A DNA stretch of 13,643 nucleotides from Myxococcales bacterium (GTDB lineage: Bacteria > Myxococcota_A > Polyangia > Polyangiales > Polyangiaceae), in the NCBI GenBank assembly GCA_013298325.1, contig JAAFHJ010000072.1, positions 1-13,643 of the forward strand, given 5' to 3'. The notes under the pieces are model-generated. The model was not told the DNA's origin. It saw only the letters and a list, made by a program, of their open reading frames with translations, and ran no database searches. Positions 1-6,617 of this stretch are shown one piece after another; position 1 is the first letter of the stretch; the number at the start of each line of letters is the position of its first letter. The position numbers and the translations under genes were made by a program.

Positions 1-1
1 C

Positions 2-466
<465 letters not shown>

Positions 467-468
467 CC

Positions 469-1989
469 GTGGAAATCATCCGCTACCGGATTGACGCCGC
501 GCTGAAGAGCCGGAGCGGGACGGGGACCGTGTGGCTCCTGATCGCCCTCGCCATGCTTTTCCCAGGGCTCTTCATGCTCGCGGTCACGGTCGCGATGGCT
601 TTCGACCGGAAGGACGGCGGCATCGGCGTCGCGTTCGCGTCGTTCATTTTCCTGACTCTCCCCTTCTTTGCGATCGCCTATCCGTGCTTCCGCGCCTACC
701 AGCGCGCGTCGGCGGAGGTGGGGGCGGGGCGTGCCCTCCTGGATCTGGCGACCCTCGACGCGACGCTCCCCGTCGCCGATGCCGTCCAGCGCGTCGCGCA
801 AGGGCGCGCGCATGTTCTCCAATTTCTTGCGAATATGCAGCGGCAAGGTTGGTTCTACGACCTCGGTTCGCGCCCCGCGCAAGCGGCGGCACCGGCGCCG
901 GCGCTAGGCATGGGGAACCCGAACTTCGGCTTCGCGCCGAACCCGGTCCCCGTCCCGGTACCGGTCGCCGGCCCGATCCCGGCGGCGATGGCGAACACGC
1001 CGTTTCCTGGTCAGGGCGGTCCGTGGGTGCCACCCCCCTACGGTCAGCCGGCCTCTTCCGGAAATTCGCCGGTGGCGAGCGGCCCCATCGGCTCGGCAAT
1101 GCCGGCGACGCCGCTCCACGGCGGTTTTGCCGCGCAGCCGGTCGCCTTCGTCCCCGGCACCGTCCTCGCTGATCGTTGGCGCATCGAGCGCCTCCTCGGC
1201 GAGGGGGGCATGGGGGCGGTCTTTGTCGTCGCCCACACGCGAACTGCCAAGAAATACGCGCTCAAGGTCATCCTCGGCGACGGCGCCCGCTCCGAGCAGG
1301 CGGTCGCCCGGTTCGAACGGGAGGCGCTCACGGTCAGCGGCCTCCGACACCCCGGAATTGTTCAAGTTCACGACTACGACCGCGCCGCCGACGGCTCCCC
1401 CTACCTCGTGATGGACCTCCTCGACGGCGAACCGCTCGACAGCCGGCTTGAGCGGCTCGGGAGCGTCCCCTACTTGGCGGCGCGCCAGTGGGTCGTCGAA
1501 GCGGCCCGCGCCCTCGCCGTCGCCCACGAAAAGGGGCTCGTCCACCGAGACATCAAGCCGGGGAACCTCTTCCTCGCCCAAGATGGCAGCGGCAGCGAGC
1601 GCATCGTCGTCCTCGACTTCGGCGTCGTGAAGACCGCCGACGAGCCGAAAGCGATGTCCCTGACGCGCACCGGCGCCCCGATCGGCACGCCGATGTACAT
1701 GGCACCCGAGCAATTTCGGGGAGATGGAGTCGATGGGCGCGCCGACGTCTGGGCCCTCGCGACGGTGCTTTACCAACTCGTTGCCGGGAAGGGGCCGTTC
1801 CCCGCCGAGTCGATGGCCGAGCTCACCGTCGCCGTCCTCACGCAACCGGTGCCGCCGGTCGCCTCGGTGGCCCAGCGGCCGGTCCCGCCGGGCCTCGACG
1901 CCTTCTTCGCCCGCGCCCTCGCGAAGGACAAAAACCAGCGTTTTTCAACCTTTGCCGAGTTTGAAACGGCCCTCCTCGCGGTGAGCTAG
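469..1989 (+). CDS. Membrane-anchored Hanks-type Ser/Thr protein kinase
   Basis: A 506-residue protein kinase predicted to phosphorylate Ser/Thr of unknown cytoplasmic targets. Two hydrophobic helices lie at about residues 20-45 and 51-72. A soluble helical stretch (80-132) is followed by a Pro/Ala/Gly-rich linker (135-228, with a Pro-Val dipeptide run). The kinase domain fills about 236-503. Its motifs are complete: glycine loop GEGGMGAV (244-251), ATP lysine Lys266, helix-C Glu285, catalytic HRDIKPGN (359-366; Asp361, Asn366), DFG (383-385) and APE (412-414), so it should be active. The kinase domain is at the C-terminus behind the membrane helices, whereas many bacterial kinases have it at the N-terminus followed by one helix and an external sensor. 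There is no obvious external sensor domain. The start is GTG, 2 bp after the glmS stop, with no strong Shine-Dalgarno sequence, which suggests coupling to glmS. Whether it regulates cell-wall precursor supply is speculation from the neighbour. Confidence 0.93.
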   Translation: MEIIRYRIDAALKSRSGTGTVWLLIALAMLFPGLFMLAVTVAMAFDRKDGGIGVAFASFIFLTLPFFAIAYPCFRAYQRASAEVGAGRALLDLATLDATLPVADAVQRVAQGRAHVLQFLANMQRQGWFYDLGSRPAQAAAPAPALGMGNPNFGFAPNPVPVPVPVAGPIPAAMANTPFPGQGGPWVPPPYGQPASSGNSPVASGPIGSAMPATPLHGGFAAQPVAFVPGTVLADRWRIERLLGEGGMGAVFVVAHTRTAKKYALKVILGDGARSEQAVARFEREALTVSGLRHPGIVQVHDYDRAADGSPYLVMDLLDGEPLDSRLERLGSVPYLAARQWVVEAARALAVAHEKGLVHRDIKPGNLFLAQDGSGSERIVVLDFGVVKTADEPKAMSLTRTGAPIGTPMYMAPEQFRGDGVDGRADVWALATVLYQLVAGKGPFPAESMAELTVAVLTQPVPPVASVAQRPVPPGLDAFFARALAKDKNQRFSTFAEFETALLAVS

Positions 1990-2022
1990 CTCGCGTCCTG
2001 CTCACGTCGCGGACGCGCAGCT
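1988..2022. terminator. Possible bidirectional hairpin terminator between convergent genes
   Basis: An inverted repeat lies exactly between the kinase stop and the convergent LamG gene stop. AGCT-CGCGTCC (1988-1998) pairs with GGACGCG-c-AGCT (2011-2022), giving an 11-bp GC-rich stem with one bulged base and a 12-base loop. There is no T run on either side, so it is not a classical intrinsic terminator. The position between tail-to-tail genes supports a transcription-ending role. It overlaps the last bases of both genes. Confidence 0.4.
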
Positions 2023-2995
2023 CAGCGCGAGACGGCGCAGCGGTCGTTTTCGCTCGCCGTTCCGCCGATGAGCGGGAGCCAGAACTGCAGGCCGGTCATC
2101 GAATTTCGCAGCGTTTCCGGGTTTCCGTTGGCGCCGAGCGACGCCGCTGCCGTGAGTTCCGCGGCAGTGAGCACGCGGTTGTAGATGCGGACATCGGAGA
2201 GGGAGCCGGCGAACGGCTCGCGCCCCGGCTGGGAAATCGACTGCCCGATCGCGAAGTCGGTCCCGGTCGTGTCGAGGACGATGCTCTTCGTGGCGACCTG
2301 CACGCCATCCACATACAGGCCGAGCTGAGCGCCGTCGTAGGTCGCGGCGACGTGGTGCCAGACGTTGTCGGTGATGTTCTTCGAAGACGGCACATCTGCA
2401 CCGAACCCGACGAAAAACGCGTTGTTCGCCGACGTGAGCAGGCCGAACTGTTTGCCCACGGCGAAGCTCCCGTAGGTGAAGAGCGACTGGAGGTCCGCGC
2501 TGCGGTCGTCTTCACCCACAGCGCTAGCGTGCGTGCGCTCGCCCCCTGAGGGGCGCCTCCGACGATTTGACCGACGAGCACTTGCCCATTCGTGAACGTA
2601 TACGCGCCGTTCGCCGCGACAATCGGGCCCGGCGCGGAAACGGCGTTGGTCGCGTAAGCCGTCGGCGGGGTCGCCGAGCAGAGGTAGGCGGAGCACCCGT
2701 AGGGGACCGCGCAGGCCGGCCCGCTATCGACCGGTCCGCTGTCTGCCGGGCCGCTATCGGCCGGGCCACTGTCGGCAGGGCCCGTGTCGGCCCGTCCGCT
2801 GTCGACGGCGGCGCTGTCGGGGCCGGCATCAAAACCGCCGGAATCGGGGCGGTTGACGGTGCCGTCGCCGAGGTCGCCAGCGTCGACGGGGGTCGTCGTG
2901 GTGTCATCGTCGCCACAGGCGACCGTGAGTGCGGGGACGGCCAGAGCGAGCAAAAGTCCGGGGGCGAAAAACGCACGAAGCGGGAGTTTGGGCAT
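2022..2995 (-). pseudogene. LamG-domain lipoprotein, interrupted by a one-base frameshift
   Basis: The gene begins at ATG 2995 with a lipoprotein signal peptide (charged start, hydrophobic 8-26, lipobox ending in Cys27, then Gly-Asp-Asp-Asp). A low-complexity linker of D-S-G-P-A pentapeptides follows (about 51-93), then a Cys-containing segment and the start of a LamG/concanavalin-like domain (RTLALWVKTTAA, to about residue 166). In this frame the text then becomes nonsense. In the next frame the LamG domain resumes at about 2495 with DLQSLFTYGSFAVGKQFGLL, then WHHVAATYDGAQLGLYVDG and SDVRIYNRVLTAAEL, and runs to TGA at 2022. Adding one base near 2494-2497 (a GC-rich CGCGG) joins both halves as KTTAA-R-DLQSLF. 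This is either a real inactivating mutation or a sequencing or assembly indel. If intact it would be a roughly 324-residue outer-membrane or periplasmic lipoprotein, perhaps carbohydrate-binding. It is the last gene of the - strand chain, 45 bp after the CPBP protease gene. Confidence 0.8.
2717..2791 (-). repeat. 15-bp repeats encoding an (A/V)D(S/T)GP pentapeptide linker
   Basis: Five consecutive 15-bp units within the LamG lipoprotein gene encode ADTGP, three ADSGP and VDSGP (residues 69-93). Looser copies extend upstream to about 2845. The repeats form an acidic, proline-containing spacer between the lipidated cysteine and the folded domain, a common design in myxobacterial surface lipoproteins. 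Such repeats can expand or contract by slippage. Confidence 0.8.
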
Positions 2996-3040
2996 CGCGC
3001 CAGTGTCTAAGAGCTCAGGTAGCGGTTCAAGCGCGAATCG

Positions 3041-3736
3041 CTACCGCAGCGTATGCAGGAGCACAAAGCTCGCGGCATCGATGGTCGCATGGGCCGCAAT
3101 GCCGACGCGGACCCCGCGCCAGGCGGCGAGCGCCCCAAAGAGCAGGCCGACGACGAAGGACTGCACCACGCCGATCGGCCCCTGCCACCCGTGCCCCACG
3201 GCGAACACAAACGCCTGCCCGATCACGACGAACGTCGTCTTACCTGGCAGCGCCACGCGGAGGCGCCCGAGCAAAAATCCACGAAATACAAGCTCTTCGT
3301 AGACGCCGGCGAAGAGGGACGTCCCAAGGGCGAGCGGGAGCGGCACTGCGGCAAGCGCCTCGATGGAGCTCTCGCGCGCTTCGGAGGCCTGGGCAAAGGC
3401 CTGCGGTTGAAGCCTCGAAAAAAGTAGCAAAAGCAACCCATTGGCCCCCAAGATGCCGGCGGCGACCCCGACGCCGAGGACCACTTCCCCAAGGAGCGGG
3501 CGATCGCTCGTGAGCCCAAATGCGGCAAGGCGGCCCTCTCCCGTCCGACGGGCCCGTGCGAAGGCGACGCCCCCCAGCAAAATCCCAAGCAACACCACGC
3601 TCGCCGAAAGCCGGTAGGCGGCCGGGAGCGCCCCGAGGGGGATCGCGCGAAGCGCAAACGGAGCGAGAAGCGCCGCCAACGCGACGACGAGGGCATCGAG
3701 GAGCGCCGCCGAACGAACTTCCCGAAGTTCCGTCAC
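3041..3736 (-). CDS. CPBP family intramembrane metalloprotease (CAAX-protease/Abi type)
   Basis: A 231-residue polytopic membrane protein with hydrophobic segments at about 11-30, 43-60, 84-106, 134-146, 168-183, 190-205 and 212-229. The CPBP signature is present: EELVFRG (Glu147, Glu148, Arg152), the F-x-x-x-H motif FAVGH (Phe178, His182), and H-x-x-x-D in HATID (His216, Asp220). These are the expected metal/catalytic residues, so the enzyme should be active. Known relatives include eukaryotic Rce1 CAAX proteases and bacterial bacteriocin-immunity (Abi) proteins; the substrate here is unknown. The start is GTG at 3736. Its first four bases overlap the stop of the upstream chemoreceptor gene (GTGA, 3733-3736), which indicates translational coupling. 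No prenylated or bacteriocin-like peptide substrate gene is visible beside it. Confidence 0.9.
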   Translation of the reverse strand: MTELREVRSAALLDALVVALAALLAPFALRAIPLGALPAAYRLSASVVLLGILLGGVAFARARRTGEGRLAAFGLTSDRPLLGEVVLGVGVAAGILGANGLLLLLFSRLQPQAFAQASEARESSIEALAAVPLPLALGTSLFAGVYEELVFRGFLLGRLRVALPGKTTFVVIGQAFVFAVGHGWQGPIGVVQSFVVGLLFGALAAWRGVRVGIAAHATIDAASFVLLHTLR

Positions 3737-5373
3737 AAATCGCCCTTGTTGCTCGGCGTTTCCCGGGCCGGGCGCCGCGATTGGCGGGTCTTCAGCACCT
3801 GACTCGTGACCCGATCGAGCTGGGTCCGCTGGGTCTTCGAGCTCTCTTCAAGGCGCTCCAGGGCGCGGAAGAGATCCTCGCTGCGCCCAAGGAGCGCGCG
3901 CTCGGTGCTCGAGAGTTCCGAAAGCAATACGCGAAGTTGGACGACATCTTGTCCGCTCTTCGCCGCGCTCCGATCGACCACCGTCGCCGCCCGCTCGAGA
4001 TCTTTGCTCGCATCGGCGGCCCGCTCCGCCGCCCGGAGCGCTTCGCCATGACCGGTCGCCTGTTCGGCGATGGCGTCGCCGTGGGCCCGGAGGGCGTTCG
4101 AAATCTTCTCGAGCTGCCCTTCCGCGCGCCGCGCGCCGCGCTCCTGATCGTCGACGGCACGGACGACCTCCTCCAGGCCCGCGCTCGCATGTGCGCTAGC
4201 TTCTCGAATTCGCTGAAGAACTTGCTTGGTGTCGGCCCCGGCGGCAAGCCCCCGATCGAGGCGCGCCGTCCCCCGTTCGACGGCCGCCGTCGCGTTTTTC
4301 GACTCGGTCTGCACGGTCCGCACAAGCTCGGCGATCTCCCGCGTGCTGGCCGTCGCCCGTTCGGCGAGCTCCTTGATCTCCTCGGCGACGACGGCAAAGC
4401 CTTTCCCCTGCTCGCCCGCCTGCGCGGCAATAATCGCTGCATTCAATGCAAGAAGATTCGTCTGCTCTCCGACGTCATCAATGACCGAAACAATCTGCCC
4501 AATCGCCTGCGTTCGCCCTTCGAGGGTCGTGAGGATCACCGCCGCTTCTCGCGTCGCACTTCGCAGTTTTGCAAGCTCGTCGAGCGTCGCGCTGAGGGCT
4601 CCGTCCCCCCGCTCCGCTTCCGTCGCAGTTGCCGTGGCGTGATCGCGAGCGACGGTCAGACGACGCTCGGTCTCGCGGGCAGAAGTGGCTGCTTCTGCAA
4701 GACTTTCTCGGGTCTCTTCCGCGAGTTCACCAAGCGCATCGAGCCGATGGCGGCCGGCGGCAGTCGCGGTCGCGTGGGCGCGCGCGGCGGCGATCAATGT
4801 GCCCAGAGCCGGGTTTAGATCGGCCCAGGTCTTCTGCTGGCCTTCAAGGGCGCTTCGCAGCTCATTGGCTCCATTGTCTGCCAGGGAAACCTGGTCATGA
4901 AGGCGCGCCGCACGCCCGTCGGCTTCGCGGATCATGCGCACCATTTCCGTCGCCGTCCGAAGCAGCTCGGAGGCGCGCGCCGCCTGTTCATCCAGACTGA
5001 CCGCCGCCTTTTGCACATGCTCCAGCGATCGATCGAGGCTCGCTTCGAGGTCGCCCCCCTTCTGGGCGGCCCGCTCGGACTCGTGGCGCTGCCGCTCAGC
5101 AAGTGCTGCCAACTCATCAAATACACGACGTGTTTCGTCGTCGCTCCCCTCGGGAGGGCGCACCGTCTCCCCGAGGCCCGCCCGCCGTACCGCTCCGAGA
5201 ATCGGGCCGATTTCCCGCGTTTGGCTCGCCCCCCAAAGCACCGCCACGAAAGACGCAAACGCGGCAGCGATGGCGACCGTCGTCTCCTGGCCTTGGGGGG
5301 CGCGCGTGACAGCGAGGACGGCACCGGCGGCAACTGCAGCCGCCACCAGACTTTTTTGGTCGAGGCGACTCAT
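3733..5373 (-). CDS. Methyl-accepting chemotaxis-like receptor without ectodomain
   Basis: A 546-residue receptor-like protein. Two hydrophobic helices (about 8-23 and 31-49) are joined by only a few residues, so there is no periplasmic ligand domain and no recognisable HAMP. The rest is a long, mostly alpha-helical, Ala/Glu/Arg-rich coiled coil (80-525). The hairpin tip that binds CheA/CheW is clear: VGEQTNLLALNAAIIAAQAG at 301-320, followed by EQGKGFAVVAEEIKELAERA. Two usually conserved tip residues differ: Ile315 where E. coli Tsr has Glu385, and Gln318 where Tsr has Arg388. No C-terminal CheR-binding pentapeptide is seen. The chosen ATG at 5373 gives the 4-base ATGA overlap with the methyltransferase stop; the open frame continues upstream to 6054 but only antisense to that gene. 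No cheA, cheW, cheR or cheB lies in the window, so signalling partners must be elsewhere. It may sense cytoplasmic or membrane conditions. Confidence 0.9.
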   Translation of the reverse strand: MSRLDQKSLVAAAVAAGAVLAVTRAPQGQETTVAIAAAFASFVAVLWGASQTREIGPILGAVRRAGLGETVRPPEGSDDETRRVFDELAALAERQRHESERAAQKGGDLEASLDRSLEHVQKAAVSLDEQAARASELLRTATEMVRMIREADGRAARLHDQVSLADNGANELRSALEGQQKTWADLNPALGTLIAAARAHATATAAGRHRLDALGELAEETRESLAEAATSARETERRLTVARDHATATATEAERGDGALSATLDELAKLRSATREAAVILTTLEGRTQAIGQIVSVIDDVGEQTNLLALNAAIIAAQAGEQGKGFAVVAEEIKELAERATASTREIAELVRTVQTESKNATAAVERGTARLDRGLAAGADTKQVLQRIREASAHASAGLEEVVRAVDDQERGARRAEGQLEKISNALRAHGDAIAEQATGHGEALRAAERAADASKDLERAATVVDRSAAKSGQDVVQLRVLLSELSSTERALLGRSEDLFRALERLEESSKTQRTQLDRVTSQVLKTRQSRRPARETPSNKGDL

Positions 5374-6425
5374 CGCCCGCGACCGTCGAGGCGGAGGCGC
5401 GTCGTGCTGTCGGGCGGCGCCGGGATGCTCGCGAGATCGGCGAGCGGCACGCAGGCGAGCGGCACCCCTTTGGCGGCGAAGCGCCGGGTGATGGTTGCGA
5501 CGGAGACCGGGCTCGCGTCGACGCCCAAAAAGCGGCGCTGGCGCTCGGCGGCGCAGGCGAGGGTGGTTCCGCTGCCGGCGAAGCAGTCGAGGACGAGGTC
5601 GCCGGGGTCGCTCAGCGCATCGATGAGGCGGTTGAGGAGCGCCTCCGGCTTCTGGGTCGGGTAGCCGGTCCGCTCTTTGGCGACCGGCGCGATCACGCTG
5701 ATGTCCCAGACGTCCCCAAGCGGCACCCCCGGCGACGCGTCTTCCGTCTTCGAGGAGCGCGCCCGCTTGCCATCCTCGTTCACAACCGCTTTTTGCTTGG
5801 AAGTTCCCCAGGTTTTCTGGGTCGATGCCGCGAGCGGCTCGTAGAGTTGGTTCCAGCGCCCCTTCGTCGTCGGGTCCTTCCGGTAGCGGAGGAGTACGTC
5901 GTGAACCCGTTGAAAATTCTCCTGTTTCGAGGGCCAGCGCCGGTACCGCCAGACGATCTCGCTCGCGAAGGCGTCTTCGCCGAAGATTTCGTCGCAGAGT
6001 ACACGCAAGTAGTGGCTCGTCTTCGGATCGACGTGAAGGACGACGGAGCCCCACGGCGCCAGCAGCTCGCGGACGAGCATCAGGCGACGCGCGAGAAACT
6101 CCATGTATTCCGCACGCGAAGACCAGTGGTCGTCGAAGGCGGTCTCTCCCCGTGCCATGGCGCCGCTGTTCGTCGTGAACGCCCGCTGCGTAAAAAACGG
6201 CGGATCGAGGTAGGCGAGCGTCACCGTCCCTCGATGGGTCTCCAGCAGCGCCTCCAGCGCCTCCGCGTTGTCACCGACGATCAGTGCATTCTGCAATACG
6301 TCGGCACGTGGCGCCGGCGCCACCGATCGTGCCGGTGCGGGACCAAACGACGGCTTCCCCGGCCAGGTCAGCTTCGGAGCCGGGTCGACGGAAACGAGCA
6401 CTTCAGCGGCGGCGGTTCGGGTCAC
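5370..6425 (-). CDS. Site-specific DNA methyltransferase, beta class (N6-adenine/N4-cytosine)
   Basis: A 351-residue AdoMet-dependent DNA amino-methyltransferase. The motif order is that of the beta class: catalytic motif IV DPPF (74-77, in TLAYLDPPFFTQRAF) comes first and the AdoMet-binding motif I DCFAGSGTT (280-288) comes near the end, preceded by the typical YPTQKPEALL (255-264). An N-terminal GDNAEAL (51-57) is also usual for the family, which includes type III modification subunits and solitary enzymes. The middle region (about 160-235) would include target recognition, but the target sequence cannot be read from it. No restriction endonuclease gene is adjacent, so it may be a solitary regulatory methyltransferase. 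The start is GTG 6425; the nearby ATG 6433 is out of frame and stops after three codons. The stop overlaps the chemoreceptor start (ATGA, 5370-5373). It heads a three-gene coupled chain and is divergent from trpS. Confidence 0.93.
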   Translation of the reverse strand: MTRTAAAEVLVSVDPAPKLTWPGKPSFGPAPARSVAPAPRADVLQNALIVGDNAEALEALLETHRGTVTLAYLDPPFFTQRAFTTNSGAMARGETAFDDHWSSRAEYMEFLARRLMLVRELLAPWGSVVLHVDPKTSHYLRVLCDEIFGEDAFASEIVWRYRRWPSKQENFQRVHDVLLRYRKDPTTKGRWNQLYEPLAASTQKTWGTSKQKAVVNEDGKRARSSKTEDASPGVPLGDVWDISVIAPVAKERTGYPTQKPEALLNRLIDALSDPGDLVLDCFAGSGTTLACAAERQRRFLGVDASPVSVATITRRFAAKGVPLACVPLADLASIPAPPDSTTRLRLDGRGR

Positions 6426-6429
6426 CGGC

Positions 6430-6466
6430 GCATGGTAAGTAGATGTAGGTATGAGTGGGCAAGTTT
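6430..6466 (-). promoter_or_regulatory. AT-richer patch with weak promoter candidate for the methyltransferase chain
   Basis: This stretch just upstream of the methyltransferase GTG is clearly less GC-rich than its surroundings. On the - strand a TTGCCC (6457-6462) and a TACTTA (6436-6441) are separated by 15 bp, a poor but possible sigma-70-type pair with a short spacer. It is the only promoter-like spot in front of the - strand chain. The assignment is weak and rests mainly on position and base composition. Confidence 0.22.
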
Positions 6467-6472
6467 GCGTCT

Positions 6473-6581
6473 GCGCGTCCGCCCGGAGCCGCCGTAGCCG
6501 GCGAGGAAACGGCGCGCAGGACTGCAGCAGCGCGTCCGCCCGGAGCTGCCGCAGGCGGCGAGGAAACGGCGCGCAGGACTG
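6473..6581. repeat. 57-bp-period tandem repeat in the divergent intergenic region
   Basis: Two 52-bp copies (6473-6524 and 6530-6581), spaced exactly 57 bp apart, differ at only three positions. Both end in the shared segment GCGAGGAAACGGCGCGCAGG followed by ACTG. The array sits between the divergent methyltransferase and trpS starts. The period is a multiple of three and all frames are open, so short peptides could be read from either strand (for example an ARPPGAA...GEETARRT repeat on the + strand). No ribosome binding site or codon signal supports translation. It could be a binding array for a regulator, a pair of dispersed repeats, or slippage debris. Confidence 0.85.
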
Positions 6582-6607
6582 TGGCCCGAAGCGTTGCGCC
6601 CATTCGC

Positions 6608-6612
6608 AAAGG
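6608..6612 (+). promoter_or_regulatory. Ribosome binding site of trpS
   Basis: AAAGG lies 5 bases before ATG 6618. It is the only Shine-Dalgarno-like sequence near the candidate starts (TTG 6594, ATG 6618, ATG 6636), and therefore decides the start of trpS in favour of 6618. Confidence 0.5.
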
Positions 6613-6617
6613 CTGCG

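Noticed and set aside
904..1845. 313-codon open frame on the - strand
   Set aside because: Antisense to the Ser/Thr kinase domain. Its composition mirrors the kinase codons and no family is recognisable.
3520..4818. 432-codon open frame on the + strand
   Set aside because: It is antisense to the CPBP and chemoreceptor genes, with arginine/proline-rich text and no domain. It is a typical shadow frame in GC-rich DNA.
5374..6054. Upstream extension of the chemoreceptor frame by 227 codons
   Set aside because: The extension lies wholly over the methyltransferase gene in another frame and is low-complexity Arg-rich. ATG 5373 with a 4-base overlap is far more plausible.
5370..6425. Restriction-modification system around the methyltransferase
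   Set aside because: No endonuclease, specificity subunit or helicase-like Res gene is present on either side within the window.
6594..6617. TTG start adding 8 residues to TrpS
   Set aside because: ATG 6618 has AAAGG at a suitable distance, and the additional residues match nothing in the family.
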